In this document: positions 44,385 through 53,489 of the stretch, piece by piece
Layout of the letters: each line of letters opens with the position of its first letter
Numbering within the stretch: the first letter of the stretch is position 1
Source of the DNA: Streptomyces sp. SLBN-118
GTDB taxonomy: Bacteria > Actinomycetota > Actinomycetes > Streptomycetales > Streptomycetaceae
Assembly (NCBI RefSeq): GCF_006715635.1
Contig: NZ_VFNP01000002.1
Coordinates: 558,001-622,000, forward strand
DNA length: 64,000 nt
Direction: 5' to 3'
Made by a program: the position numbers and the translations under genes
Notes under the pieces: model-generated
What the model was told of the DNA's origin: nothing
Databases searched by the model: none
What the model saw: only the letters and a program-made list of their open reading frames with translations

Positions 44385-45229
44385 GACGCGGCCTGGGGCA
44401 GCGGGCCGATCCACTGCTGGTAGAGCTTCTTGTACGTGCCGTCGGCGCGGGCGTCCGTGATCGCCTTGTTGATGGCGTCGAGGAGCTTCTTGTTGCCCTT
44501 CTTCACCGAGATGCCGTATTGCTCGCCGGTGTTGATGTTCTCACCGAGGGCGAATTCGGCGGCGTTCTTCTTGTCCTTGAGCCAGCCCTGGACGACGGGG
44601 TAGTCGATGACGACGGCGTCGACCTGGCCGGTGCGCAGTCCGTTGAGGACCGCGTCGGAGCTCTCGAAGGCGACCGGGTTGAAGCCCTGGTCCTTGGCAT
44701 AGCTCTCGCCGGTGGTCTCCGCCTGCGCGCCCAGCTTCTTGTTCTTGGCCTTGATGTCCGCCAGGGACTTCACGCCGCTTTTCTTGGTCGCGAGCAGCGC
44801 CTGCGTGGCGTCGAAGTACGGGACGGAGAAGTCCACGTTCTTCTTGCGCTCGGCGGTGATCGTCATGCCCGCGGCGGCCAGGTCGCACTCGCCGGAGTTG
44901 AGGAAGGCACCGGTCTTGAAGTTCTCGAACGGCGTGTCCAGGATCTTCTGCTCGACCTTGAGGTTCTTCGCGACCAGGTCGATCAGGGACACGTCGAAGC
45001 CGACGACCTTGCCGTTCTGTTCGAACTGGAACGGCGGGTACGGCAGGTGGGTGCAGGTGGTCAGCTGACCCTTGTGGACGACGGGGACGCCGCCCGCCGC
45101 CTCACCCGCTCCGTCGCCACCCGAGGAACAACCCACGGCGAGGAACATCCCTGCCGCAACGGCTCCGGCGGTGGCGCGGGCACGTATACCAGTGCGGTGA
45201 CTGCGGGGTGCGCTGGCCGTCCAGAACAC
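44381..45229 (-). CDS. Amino-acid-binding lipoprotein of the polar amino-acid importer
   Basis: 282 residues. Signal [16 protein letters not shown] with lipidated Cys at residue 34. A family-3 solute-binding protein: [63 protein letters not shown], and [13 protein letters not shown], the glutamine/glutamate/general amino-acid type. GGAGG before the GTG at 45229. First gene of the operon. The exact amino acid is not readable from sequence. Confidence 0.9.
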   Translation of the reverse strand: MFWTASAPRSHRTGIRARATAGAVAAGMFLAVGCSSGGDGAGEAAGGVPVVHKGQLTTCTHLPYPPFQFEQNGKVVGFDVSLIDLVAKNLKVEQKILDTPFENFKTGAFLNSGECDLAAAGMTITAERKKNVDFSVPYFDATQALLATKKSGVKSLADIKAKNKKLGAQAETTGESYAKDQGFNPVAFESSDAVLNGLRTGQVDAVVIDYPVVQGWLKDKKNAAEFALGENINTGEQYGISVKKGNKKLLDAINKAITDARADGTYKKLYQQWIGPLPQAAS

Positions 45230-45396
45230 GGGTTGACCTCCATGGGTTTGCGTGGCGGACGACCGCGGGGCGCGACCGTCCGACGGGGATCGTAAGGCAC
45301 CGGAGGCGTGGGGCGAGGATACTGTCCACGAAGCGTTCCACTATGCGAGACGGCGCGGCGCGGCAGCCTCTGGCGGGCACGGTCGGCCGGAAGGAT

Positions 45397-45903
45397 CTAA
45401 GTGACCTGGATGATCAGCTCGGGACGGTCCCACATCACGACGGGCGGATTCGCGGGCACGGTGCCGGTCCGCCGCCCGCCCACGCTGAGGTAGAAGCCTT
45501 CGGCGGGCGGGTGCGAGACGACGCGCACGGCAAGGATCCCGGCGTCGCGCGCCTTGCCGATCATGTGCTCGACGAGCAGGCGGCCGACGCCGAGCCCCTG
45601 GACGGCGTCGGCGACGAATATCAGGTCCAGCTCCGCGGGTGCGAGGAGGAGGGCGTAGAAGCCGAGCACCCTGTCGTCGGCGCCGAGCGCGACGAAGACC
45701 TCGTGGGTCTCGATGTAGTCAGGACCCACCCGGTATCCGGCGATCATCGGGGCGTACGGGCCCTCATAGGCGCGGGAGCCGCGTACGAGCTTGGTGAGCC
45801 GCTTGGCGTCGCGGACGGTGGCTCGTCTGATCCGTACAGCCTCCGCGCGGGCCGCGCGGCCGGCACCGGTCATATGCCGACTCATGGAGGGAGTATTGCC
45901 CAC
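45397..45903 (-). CDS. GNAT family N-acetyltransferase
   Basis: 168 residues. GNAT core: VRIRRATVRDAKRLTKLVRGS, AELDLIFVADAVQGLGVGRLLVEHMIGKARDAG (the Q-G-x-G-x-G/A-type acetyl-CoA loop appears as QGLGVGR) and GFYLSVGGRRTG. Substrate unknown. The start at 45903 (GTG after GGAGG, rather short spacing) and the ATG at 45885 are both possible. Stands alone between the amino-acid importer and the siderophore-interacting gene. Confidence 0.8.
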   Translation of the reverse strand: MGNTPSMSRHMTGAGRAARAEAVRIRRATVRDAKRLTKLVRGSRAYEGPYAPMIAGYRVGPDYIETHEVFVALGADDRVLGFYALLLAPAELDLIFVADAVQGLGVGRLLVEHMIGKARDAGILAVRVVSHPPAEGFYLSVGGRRTGTVPANPPVVMWDRPELIIQVT

Positions 45904-45989
45904 CCGCCTCCGGGATGGCGCCCGGGCGGGCGCGCAGCAGCAGATCGGGGGTGGTCACCGCGTCAGGGTACTGAGGCGCGCCAGTACCC

Positions 45990-46715
45990 TCAGGCCGCGC
46001 GCCAGTACCCCAAGGCGTTGACGCGGTCCTTGGCCAGGCCAAGGTCCTTGCGTACGTAGGTGGTCAGCGCCCGGGTCGTCGCGGTGTCACAGGCGATCCA
46101 CACGTACGCGCCCGCCGGGTCGTCGAGCAGGCCGGGCAGTGCCGTCTTCACCTCGTCGACGAGGTGGACGCCCGCGTCCTGGCGCTGGACCCGGTGGAGA
46201 TCGTGGTGCGCCGGGTCCAGGCGCAGCGGCAGATCCTTGTCCGAGCCGTGCGTCGTCTCGAACCAGATCGTCGCCGGCACTCGCGGCAGCGCGTCGAGAA
46301 GCGAGTTGATGGCCGGAAGCGAGGCGGGGTCGCCGATGACGAAGAGCCGGGCCGGCAGCGGGTCGGGGGCTGTGAAGCCGGTGCCCTGGAGGGTGGCTTC
46401 GACGGTGTCGCCCGGTTGGGCCTTGCGCGCCCAGTCGCTGGCGCAGCCGTCGTGCAGTGCGAACTCCAGACTGAAGGTCCCGGCGGCGGGGTCCGCGTCG
46501 ACCAGGGTGTAGGCGCGCTGATGAGGCTTGCCGCCGTTGTCGAACCAGATACGGACCCACATCGTGGGGTGAACGCCGGTCAGCGCGAGCATGCCGCCGT
46601 CGGCGAAGTGCACTCTGCGGAAGTGGTCGGTGACCTCCTCGGAGCCGGTCACGGTGAACTCGAAGTCCTTTCCGCGCATCAGTTTGAGGACGACGCCCTC
46701 CCAGCCATGCCCCAC
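45990..46715 (-). CDS. Siderophore-interacting protein (FAD-dependent ferric-siderophore reductase)
   Basis: 241 residues from the GTG at 46715, which has AGGAGGAG ahead; the open frame continues to 46760, into the iron box leader. The FAD-binding part has HPTMWVRIWFDNGGKPHQRAYTLVDADPAAGTFSLEFALH (R-x-Y-T flavin motif) and the C-terminal part LFVIGDPASLPAINSLLDALP and WIACDTATTRALTTYVRKDLGL, the SIP/ViuB family. These reduce ferric-siderophores in the cytoplasm to free iron. Divergent from the penicillin-acylase gene across an iron-box palindrome. DesF of the desferrioxamine clusters belongs to this family. Confidence 0.9.
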   Translation of the reverse strand: MGHGWEGVVLKLMRGKDFEFTVTGSEEVTDHFRRVHFADGGMLALTGVHPTMWVRIWFDNGGKPHQRAYTLVDADPAAGTFSLEFALHDGCASDWARKAQPGDTVEATLQGTGFTAPDPLPARLFVIGDPASLPAINSLLDALPRVPATIWFETTHGSDKDLPLRLDPAHHDLHRVQRQDAGVHLVDEVKTALPGLLDDPAGAYVWIACDTATTRALTTYVRKDLGLAKDRVNALGYWRAA

Positions 46716-46768
46716 CGCGGTCTCCTCCTCTGGGCCCGGGATTGTCACCCGAACAACCATGCCTTAAG

Positions 46769-46787
46769 TTAGGCCAGCCTAACCTAA
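46769..46787. promoter_or_regulatory. Iron box (DmdR/IdeR-type operator)
   Basis: TTAGGCCAGCCTAACCTAA matches the actinobacterial iron-box pattern TTAGGTTAGGCTAACCTAA at 16 of 19 positions, and GTTAGGC-CA-GCCTAAC overlaps it as a perfect 7-bp inverted repeat. It lies between the divergent siderophore-interacting gene and the penicillin-acylase gene, so iron repression of both is likely. Confidence 0.85.
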
Positions 46788-46801
46788 AGAGTCGGGGAAC
46801 A

Positions 46802-48877
46802 GTGAGCACAAGGATCTACCGGGACGCCTGGGGAATCCCGCATCTGCGGGCCGACAGCGCGGACGAACTCGCCTTTGTTCAGGGGCGCAATGCCGCTCTG
46901 GACCGGGCGTGGCAGATCGAGGTCGACCGGCACCGGTCACAGGGAACCACGGCAGCGTTCCTGGGCCCGGACGCCGTCGCCTGGGACCTCTTCGCCCGCC
47001 GGGCCCGGCTCGACGACACCGCCCGGCGCTGCTTCGGCAGGCTCGACGAGGACACCGCTTCGTGGATCACGCGGCACGTCGACGGGGTCAATGCCGGTCT
47101 CGGTGAAGGCGCCCGCCGTGCCCCGCAGTTCGCGGCCACAGGACTGGCCCCCGGACGCTGGCGGCCCTGGACGCCGCTGGGGATCTGGCTCGCCGCCCAC
47201 ATTCTCTTCGCGGGCTTCCCCACCAAGCTGTGGCGCGAGGAGGTCGCCCGCGCGCTCGGCGACGAGGCGATCGAGCTGTTCGCCACCGACGGGAACGGCA
47301 CATCGGGAAGCAATGGCTGGCTCGTCACCGGCGAGCACACGGCCGGAGGAGCACCGTTGATCGCGGGCGACCCGCACCGGTTCATCGAGGACCCGGGGAT
47401 CTATCAGCAGATCCGTCTGGCCTGCCCGGAGTTCGACGTGGTGGGACTGGCCGTGCCCGGCGTCCCCGGCATCGCGCACTTCGGGCACACCGGGAGCGTG
47501 GCGTGGGCGATCACCAATGCCATGGCCGACTACCAGGACCTCTACCGGGAGCGGCTGCGAAGGCGCGGCGGCGACGTGGAGGCGCTCGGCCCCGACGGCT
47601 GGCGTCCTGCCTCCGCGCACCGGGAGACCGTCGAAGTGGCGGGCGGTGACCCGCTCGCGATCGAGGTGATCGAGACCGCGCGCGGGCCGGTCGTGATCGG
47701 CGGCCCGGACGAGGATGTGGCGATCAGCCTGCGCGTTCCCCCTCGGGTGAGCCGCGACCTCGGCTTCGGCGCGCTCCCGGCGCTGCTGCGGGCGCGAACG
47801 GTCGCCGATGTCGACCGGGCTTTCGATCATTGGTCGGAGCCCGTCAATGTGGTGCAGGCGGCGGACACCGCGGGTGGACTGCTGCACCGAGTCGCCGGCG
47901 AGGTGCCCGTGCGGCACCGGGACAACCGGCTGCGCGTCGTACCCGCCTGGGATGCCGCGTACGCGTGGACCGGCCGGAGCGCACCGCTGCCCCGCGAGGC
48001 CGTGCACGACGTCGCGGTGATGGCGAACCAGCGCGGCCTGGCCGCGCCGCTCGGAGTCGAATTCGCGCCCCCGCACCGAGCCGAACGCATACGGGCGCTG
48101 CTCGACCAGTCGGACAACTGGTCCGCCAAGGGCATCGCCACCGTCCATATGGACACTCGACTCCCTTCCGCCAAGCCCCTGTTGGAGCTGATCGCGACAC
48201 TCGGCGGGCTGAGCGCCGACGCCGTGGCGCTGCGGGACCAGTTGCTGGGCTGGGACCTGCGGATGGACGCGGACAGCACGGACGCGACGGCGTACGCGGA
48301 GGTGCGCTCCGCTCTGGTGCGGCGCATCGCGGAGCACCCGGCCCTGAAAGAACTGGCCGCACGGGTCGAGTCCGCGCCGTATCCGCACATCTTCCGGCCC
48401 TGGCTGGCGCTCGTCCCCCGGGTCGCCTTCGCGCTGGAGGGGCTGCTGACGACCGCTGCGCTGCCCGGCCTGAACCGCTCGGATGTCGTACGCGCCGCGC
48501 TGGAGGAGGTCGCGGGCGCGGACCGTACGCCCGTGCCCTGGGGCGAGCGGCACCGGCTCGCACCCTGGCAGGCGCTGCCCGACGCGGAGGCGGGCGCCGA
48601 GTCCGAGGCGTGGCCGGGGCTGGCCGGGGACCACGACTGCGTGCTGTCCACGTCGAGCGTGCCGGGCGTCACCCACCACAGCATGCGAGGACCGGCGGCA
48701 CGCTATGTGTGGGATCTGGGGCGCCGCGACGACAGCCTCTGGGTGGTCCCGTTCGGAGCATCCGGAGTGCCCGGCGACGCCCACCACCGCGACCAGCTGC
48801 CGCTGTGGCTGCGCGGCGAACTCGCCCCCGTCGTCACCGACTGGAACCGACTGACCGAGGAGAGCCGTGACATCTGA
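46802..48877 (+). CDS. Penicillin-acylase family Ntn-hydrolase
   Basis: 691 residues from the GTG at 46802. N-terminal part STRIYRDAWGIPHLRADSADELAFVQGRNAALDR fits the alpha-subunit start, and the autoproteolytic site is GNGTSGSNGWLVTGEHTAGGAPLIAGDPHR, where the Ser of G-SNGW becomes the new N-terminal nucleophile of the beta chain. No signal peptide, so probably cytoplasmic. Penicillin-acylase relatives (named DesG in some reports) occur beside desferrioxamine genes and were proposed to act on aryl-acyl groups; I recall this but cannot verify it here. Overlaps the GNAT start by 11 bases. Confidence 0.85.
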   Translation: MSTRIYRDAWGIPHLRADSADELAFVQGRNAALDRAWQIEVDRHRSQGTTAAFLGPDAVAWDLFARRARLDDTARRCFGRLDEDTASWITRHVDGVNAGLGEGARRAPQFAATGLAPGRWRPWTPLGIWLAAHILFAGFPTKLWREEVARALGDEAIELFATDGNGTSGSNGWLVTGEHTAGGAPLIAGDPHRFIEDPGIYQQIRLACPEFDVVGLAVPGVPGIAHFGHTGSVAWAITNAMADYQDLYRERLRRRGGDVEALGPDGWRPASAHRETVEVAGGDPLAIEVIETARGPVVIGGPDEDVAISLRVPPRVSRDLGFGALPALLRARTVADVDRAFDHWSEPVNVVQAADTAGGLLHRVAGEVPVRHRDNRLRVVPAWDAAYAWTGRSAPLPREAVHDVAVMANQRGLAAPLGVEFAPPHRAERIRALLDQSDNWSAKGIATVHMDTRLPSAKPLLELIATLGGLSADAVALRDQLLGWDLRMDADSTDATAYAEVRSALVRRIAEHPALKELAARVESAPYPHIFRPWLALVPRVAFALEGLLTTAALPGLNRSDVVRAALEEVAGADRTPVPWGERHRLAPWQALPDAEAGAESEAWPGLAGDHDCVLSTSSVPGVTHHSMRGPAARYVWDLGRRDDSLWVVPFGASGVPGDAHHRDQLPLWLRGELAPVVTDWNRLTEESRDI

Positions 48878-49478
48878 ATCCACCGCGCAGGACCCCGCCC
48901 ATGCGGACGGCGTCCGGCCCCGCGAGGCCGTGTTCGAGCAGGTCGTCGAGGGCTTCGGGACCGTACGCGTCGTGCCGGTGGATCCCGCCGCCGATGCCGG
49001 TCTGATCCACAGCTGGGTCACCGAGGAACGCGCCCGCTACTGGGGCATGACCGACCACAGCCGCGAGCAGGTGCTGGAGACATACGAGTATCTCGACTCG
49101 CTCACAACCCACCACGCCTTTCTCGTCCACAGGGACGGCGAGCCGGTCGCCCTTTTCCAGTCGTACGAGCCGGACGCCGACCCCGTGGGTGAGTGCTACG
49201 ACGTGCAGCCCGGCGACTTCGGCATCCACCTCCTGATCGGCCCGGCGAACGGCGCCACGGAGCGAGGCTTCACCGGCAATCTGCTCGCCGCGTTCACCGC
49301 CTACGTCCTCGCAGACCCGGCACACCGGCGGATCGTCGTCGAGCCGGACGCGCGCAACACGAAGGCCATCGAGCGCATGGTCCGGGCCGGTTTTGTGCTC
49401 GGACCCGAGATCGACAAGCCGGAGAAGCGGGCCCGGCTCGCCTTTCTCAGCCGCGACGCGACAAGGATTCCCGGCTGA
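48867..49478 (+). CDS. Siderophore-biosynthesis type GNAT acyltransferase
   Basis: 203 residues; GTG start 11 bases inside the end of the acylase gene with GAGGAG before it, so coupled. The sequence FEQVVEGFGTVRVVPVDPAADAGLIHSWVTEERARYWGM and GDFGIHLLIGPANGATERGFTGNLLAAFTAYVL, with RIVVEPDARNTKAIERMVRAGFVLGPEI, is the IucB/RhbD/MbtK acetyltransferase type that acylates hydroxylated amines in siderophore assembly. Its partners here are the acylase and, across the iron box, the reductase. Confidence 0.88.
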   Translation: MTSESTAQDPAHADGVRPREAVFEQVVEGFGTVRVVPVDPAADAGLIHSWVTEERARYWGMTDHSREQVLETYEYLDSLTTHHAFLVHRDGEPVALFQSYEPDADPVGECYDVQPGDFGIHLLIGPANGATERGFTGNLLAAFTAYVLADPAHRRIVVEPDARNTKAIERMVRAGFVLGPEIDKPEKRARLAFLSRDATRIPG

Positions 49479-49616
49479 ACGTCCAGGCTGCGGGCCGCCT
49501 CGCTGGAGCGCCGGATCGGCCGGCCCGTCGAGCAGTGGAGCGTCGAGCCCAAGCTGGACGGCCTGGCGATCGCCGCCCGCTACGAGCAGGGGCGGCTCGT
49601 CCGGCTCATCACCCGG
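49479..49616 (+). pseudogene. Remnant of NAD-dependent DNA ligase (LigA adenylation domain)
   Basis: Straight after the GNAT stop, the frame reads [20 protein letters not shown] then [20 protein letters not shown] and VRLITR, then loses similarity. [15 protein letters not shown] is the signature of NAD-dependent DNA ligase, with the AMP-accepting Lys in KxDG. Only about 46 of roughly 700 residues are left, with no start codon, so this is a fossil, not a gene. Confidence 0.85.
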
Positions 49617-49623
49617 CGGCCCG

Positions 49624-49995
49624 CTACTCCGAGCCGATCGGCGTCCCCTGGTGGAAATACAGCCGCCAGCCCTCAGGGTTCCTGCGCCACAGGGAGCTGC
49701 GGCGGGCCCGGCGACCGCTCTCGTCGGACACATACGTCACCTGAACGAGCCCGGGAGCCAGCAGCCGGCCATGAAGGTCACTGACAGCGACGGGGTTCAC
49801 CGGTTCGCCCGGAACGGGTGTGGTCGTGCTCAGAATGGTCGTACGGTCCCAGCGCTGCCCCGATGCCCCGAATTCGAAGAACTCCGGATCGAGCAGCTCC
49901 AGGACGTCGTCCGGCGAAGCCCGCACCATCGGATCGAGCAGGTGGAGTTCCCCCTCGACCGCCGCGTCGACCGATTGTTCCGCCTCGTCGTACAT
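49624..49995 (-). CDS. DUF4440/NTF2-like protein
   Basis: 123 residues, [45 protein letters not shown], then [37 protein letters not shown]. Helix-helix-sheet with E-x-x-L-L-DP-x-V-R and a final S-x-W-R-R-x-x-x-G-W-R-L-x-x-H-Q-G-T is the DUF4440 member of the NTF2-like superfamily. Function unknown, possibly small-molecule binding. It ends seven bases from the ligase remnant, so the remnant was trapped between two converging genes. The upstream 240 bases to 50238 show no gene. Confidence 0.85.
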   Translation of the reverse strand: MYDEAEQSVDAAVEGELHLLDPMVRASPDDVLELLDPEFFEFGASGQRWDRTTILSTTTPVPGEPVNPVAVSDLHGRLLAPGLVQVTYVSDESGRRARRSSLWRRNPEGWRLYFHQGTPIGSE

Positions 49996-50237
49996 GGCGC
50001 GAGCCTTGTCCGGTCAGCGGTGTCCGTCAAGCGGAAACAGGGGGTGGCGGGCAGTGTCCCCTCGAAGGCGTACACAACGCCCTCGCCGACTCGCCCGGGC
50101 GGCCATGGGCATATGGCAGAGGCACCACCGTATCGAGTGTTGCCAAATCCCTTACGGGCCATCGCTCCCTGTGCAACAGTCGTAACCGGTCCATTTGTTG
50201 AGACCTGACTGTGGCCGCGCCTGTATCGGAGTACGAC

Positions 50238-51680
50238 ATGCCGTCTCATGTGTTCGCGGACCGTCCCGCCCCGCAGCCGCCCGAGCGCGGCACCGTCGAC
50301 GCCCTCATCACTCGGACGCGCCGGCTGCGTGGCGACGTGGACGCCGTCCGCCGGGACGCCGTGACGGACGAGGACGACCCTCAGGGGCGCTGGCAGCGGG
50401 CACTGTGTGACCTGGCCGTTCACCATCTCGACGATCTCAGCGCGCACCTCGGGCAGCTCAAGGAAGGCCTGCCGCAGGAACCACGCGACGCCTTCGAGGA
50501 CGAGTTCGCCGAGTACGAGGCGGACCACGCCCAGAGCACCGGATCGCTCCTGAGCCGGGTCGGCAGCGCAGAATGGAATCTTCTCACCGACGAGGTGAGC
50601 TGGTCCGACGAGCTGTACCAGATCCTCGGGCGCTCTCCGGGCAGCGGCCCCATGACCCTGGACGAGCTGCCGTCCATTGTGTTCGCGGAGGACCAGGGAC
50701 TGCTCACCGCGCTGGTGACGGACTGTCTGGTGGACGGTCGGCCCATCGACGGAGAGTTCCGCATGGTGCGCACCGACGGCCGGGTCCGCACCGTCCATAT
50801 GATGGGCGAGCCCGTGCTCGACGCCGACGGATCGACCGCCGCCATGTGGGCGGTGCTGCGGGACGTCAGCGAGCTGCGCCGCAGCCAGCGCGCGGTCCGT
50901 GAGACCCGCGATTCACTGCAGCGCCGGCAGCACTTCGCGCAGACGGAGCACCGGCTCGCGGTCGAGCTCCAGGAGGCCGTGCTTCCGCCCTGGCGGGGAT
51001 CCTTGCAGTTCCCGCTCGACGGCGAGGGGCCCACCGCGCTCGATGTCGCGGCGCGCTATCTGCCGTCCGCCAACAGCGCGTTGATCGGCGGCGACTGGTA
51101 CGACGCGCTCCAACTGCCCGGTGGCGAGTCACTGTTGAGCGTCGGCGACCTGACCGGCCACGGCGTGAGTGCGACATCGGCGATGGCGATGCTGCTGGGC
51201 GCGCTGCGGGGAATGGCCGTTGCGGGGATCAGGCCCGGACAGCTCATGGCCCATCTCAACCAGCTTCTGGAGACCTCGGTGCAGCCCGCCCTGGGCAGTG
51301 CGGTGTGCTGCCGCTACGACCCGGCGAGCCAGACCCTGTCCTGGGCGCAGGCGGGGCACCCCGCCCCGCTGCTGTTCCGCAACGGGACGGGGCGAGCCCT
51401 GACGCCGCCCGACGGGGTGCTCCTCGGCGCGAGGTCCGGTGCCGAGTACGAGCAGGCCGAAGTGCGGCTGCTCCCCGGCGATCTGCTCGTCCTGCACACC
51501 GACTGCCTGACACGCAGGAACGCCGCCGAGGAGGGCGAAACGGACCGGCTGCTCGCGCTGGCACCGCGGTTCGCCGGGGCCCGCGACGCTCAGGAGTGCG
51601 TGCGGACGGTCGTCGAGACATTCGGTGAGGACGGCCGTGAGCACGACGCCTGCGTGATGGTCGCGAGGATCGGCGCGTAG
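50238..51680 (+). CDS. PAS-PP2C (SpoIIE-type) phosphatase
   Basis: 480 residues from the ATG at 50238 (GGAG six bases upstream; a GTG at 50211 has none). N-terminal coiled region, PAS fold about 110-220 (AEWNLLTDEVSWSDELYQILGR, VHMMGEPVLDADGSTAAMWAVLRDVSEL), then PP2C from about 240 with LIGGDWYDALQL, VGDLTGHGVSATSAMAMLLGALRGM and a metal-binding SWAQAGHPAPLL. Unlike the protein at 8583-10997 it has neither GAF nor kinase domain. A candidate phosphatase for an anti-anti-sigma factor; no such partner is nearby. Confidence 0.85.
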   Translation: MPSHVFADRPAPQPPERGTVDALITRTRRLRGDVDAVRRDAVTDEDDPQGRWQRALCDLAVHHLDDLSAHLGQLKEGLPQEPRDAFEDEFAEYEADHAQSTGSLLSRVGSAEWNLLTDEVSWSDELYQILGRSPGSGPMTLDELPSIVFAEDQGLLTALVTDCLVDGRPIDGEFRMVRTDGRVRTVHMMGEPVLDADGSTAAMWAVLRDVSELRRSQRAVRETRDSLQRRQHFAQTEHRLAVELQEAVLPPWRGSLQFPLDGEGPTALDVAARYLPSANSALIGGDWYDALQLPGGESLLSVGDLTGHGVSATSAMAMLLGALRGMAVAGIRPGQLMAHLNQLLETSVQPALGSAVCCRYDPASQTLSWAQAGHPAPLLFRNGTGRALTPPDGVLLGARSGAEYEQAEVRLLPGDLLVLHTDCLTRRNAAEEGETDRLLALAPRFAGARDAQECVRTVVETFGEDGREHDACVMVARIGA

Positions 51681-51763
51681 CAGGCCCGGCGTTTGCAGGC
51701 CCGCATGGTGGATTGTTGGGTCGCAGTGGGTCGGTCCCGGAGCGCGTACCGCGCTGGACTGGA

Positions 51764-53257
51764 CTAGATTTCCGCGCTTCTCGGCTTCTTCGAGGGGCTG
51801 TTGGGCAGGGCGAGCTGGATCTCCTCGCGCAGATCCTGGATCTTCGGATAGCCGGAGTAGTGTCCGGTCAGCCGGTACATCTCCCGCAGCCTGTCCCACG
51901 TCCGGTGCGAGGAGGTCTCCCCCATCGAGACGAGTGCCAGCCTGGCGTAGCGATCGGCCTGTTCGGGGTCGTCGGCGATGAAGCACGCCGAGGCCAGTGA
52001 GATGTAGTCGAAGATTTTCGAGCGCTGACGGCCGCCCTCTCGCAGCTCCAGCGCCAGTTTGGCGTGGTTCTGCGCGGTGGCCGCGGCGGACGAGTCGTGT
52101 TCGGCGAGGGTGCGGTAGGCCAGTGCCTGCATGCCGTGCAGATCCGCCTCGTCGAACATCTGCATCCAGCTCGGCGGCGGCACATCGCCCTTGTCGGAGA
52201 CGAAGAGGTCCTCCGCCTCACCGAGGGTGCGGCGCATGGCCTGACCGCGGCCCATGGACGCCTGCGCCCAGGCCTCGATGGTGTGCAGCATCGCCTGGGT
52301 GCGCGGCAGGGTCTGTTCACCCGAGCCGGACTTGGCGAGCTTCATCAGGTCCAGGGCGTCGTCCGGACGGCCCAGATGGACCATCTGCCGGGCGGCTCTG
52401 GAGAGCGCTTCGCCGGCGCGCGGGCGGTCGCCGCCCTCGCGTGCCGCGTGGGCGGCGATGACGAAGTACTTCTGGGCGGTGGGTTCGAGGCCGACGTCGT
52501 GCGACATCCAGCCGGCGAGTACGGCGAGGTTGGCCGCGACGCCCCACAGGCGCCGCTGGAGATGATCGGGGTGGCGGTAGGCGAGCATGCCGCCCACTTC
52601 GTTGAGCTGCCCCACAACGGCCTTGCGCTGGAGCCCGCCGCCGCGGGCGGCGTCCCAGGCGCGGAACACTTCGACGGAACGCTCGAGTGCGTCGATCTCC
52701 TGCGACCCGATGGGGGCGGCCTCATAGCGGTCGAACCCAGCGGGGTCGGCGTGCAGGGGATGGCCGGAACGGGGAGCGTCCTGAACGAGTGCGGGGTCGG
52801 TGTGCAGCCAGTCGTGCATGGCGCTGCTGAGTGCTGAGCCTGCGGCGAGCGCGGCGCCCGCACCCACCAAGCCGCGTCGGTTGAGCATGAGGTCCATTCC
52901 CGTGAATTCGGTGAGGACCGCCGCCGTCCGTTCGGGCGCCCACGGAAGGCCGTCAGGGTTGCCTGCTCCCTGGACGTCCCGACGTTTACCCGCTCGCCCG
53001 ACTCGTACGAACCCGAGGTCCTCGATGGTCACGACACGACCGAGTCGCTCGGTGAACAAAGCTGCCAGCACCCGTGGCACGGGATCGCGCGGGGTCTCCC
53101 CCATGTCGATCCAACGCCGTACCCGTGAGGTGTCGGTCGCCAGCTGGGGGTGGCCCATGGCCGCCGCCTGCCGGTTCACGAGTCTCGCGAGTTCGCCCTT
53201 GGACCAGCCGGCCAGGCCGAACAGGTCGCAGAGGCGGGTGTTGGGTTCTCCGGTCAC
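51764..53257 (-). CDS. NsdA-like regulator with TPR-like C-terminus
   Basis: 497 residues from the GTG at 53257 (the open frame reaches 53290). N-terminal HTH-like RLCDLFGLAGWSKGELARLVNRQAAAMGHPQLATDTSRVRRWIDMGETPRDPVPRVLAALFTERLG is shared by Streptomyces NsdA/NsdB-type developmental regulators, and the rest is helical repeats (ALSRAARQMVHLGRPDDALDLMKLAKSG, LALELREGGRQRSKIFDYISLASA) like TPR. NsdA represses sporulation and antibiotic production in S. coelicolor. This paralogue's target is unknown. Confidence 0.8.
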   Translation of the reverse strand: MTGEPNTRLCDLFGLAGWSKGELARLVNRQAAAMGHPQLATDTSRVRRWIDMGETPRDPVPRVLAALFTERLGRVVTIEDLGFVRVGRAGKRRDVQGAGNPDGLPWAPERTAAVLTEFTGMDLMLNRRGLVGAGAALAAGSALSSAMHDWLHTDPALVQDAPRSGHPLHADPAGFDRYEAAPIGSQEIDALERSVEVFRAWDAARGGGLQRKAVVGQLNEVGGMLAYRHPDHLQRRLWGVAANLAVLAGWMSHDVGLEPTAQKYFVIAAHAAREGGDRPRAGEALSRAARQMVHLGRPDDALDLMKLAKSGSGEQTLPRTQAMLHTIEAWAQASMGRGQAMRRTLGEAEDLFVSDKGDVPPPSWMQMFDEADLHGMQALAYRTLAEHDSSAAATAQNHAKLALELREGGRQRSKIFDYISLASACFIADDPEQADRYARLALVSMGETSSHRTWDRLREMYRLTGHYSGYPKIQDLREEIQLALPNSPSKKPRSAEI

Positions 53258-53489
53258 GTCAAGCCCCCAGGTTCTCGGCTGAGTTGACACTAACCCTCTG
53301 TCATAGGGCTGGCGACTATTCGCCAGGGTTCGCCAGGGTGCGCCAGATGGTGTGCCACCCGCGACGGGGTGTGACGTAGGAACGCGCTACCCCGGCCCGG
53401 CAGCCGGAGGCATTCCCCAGGGTGTTGCCCGGCTGCCGGGGCGGGGCCGCGCTTGCAACGTGTCGGCACACGAAGGGATCTGTCACCCC

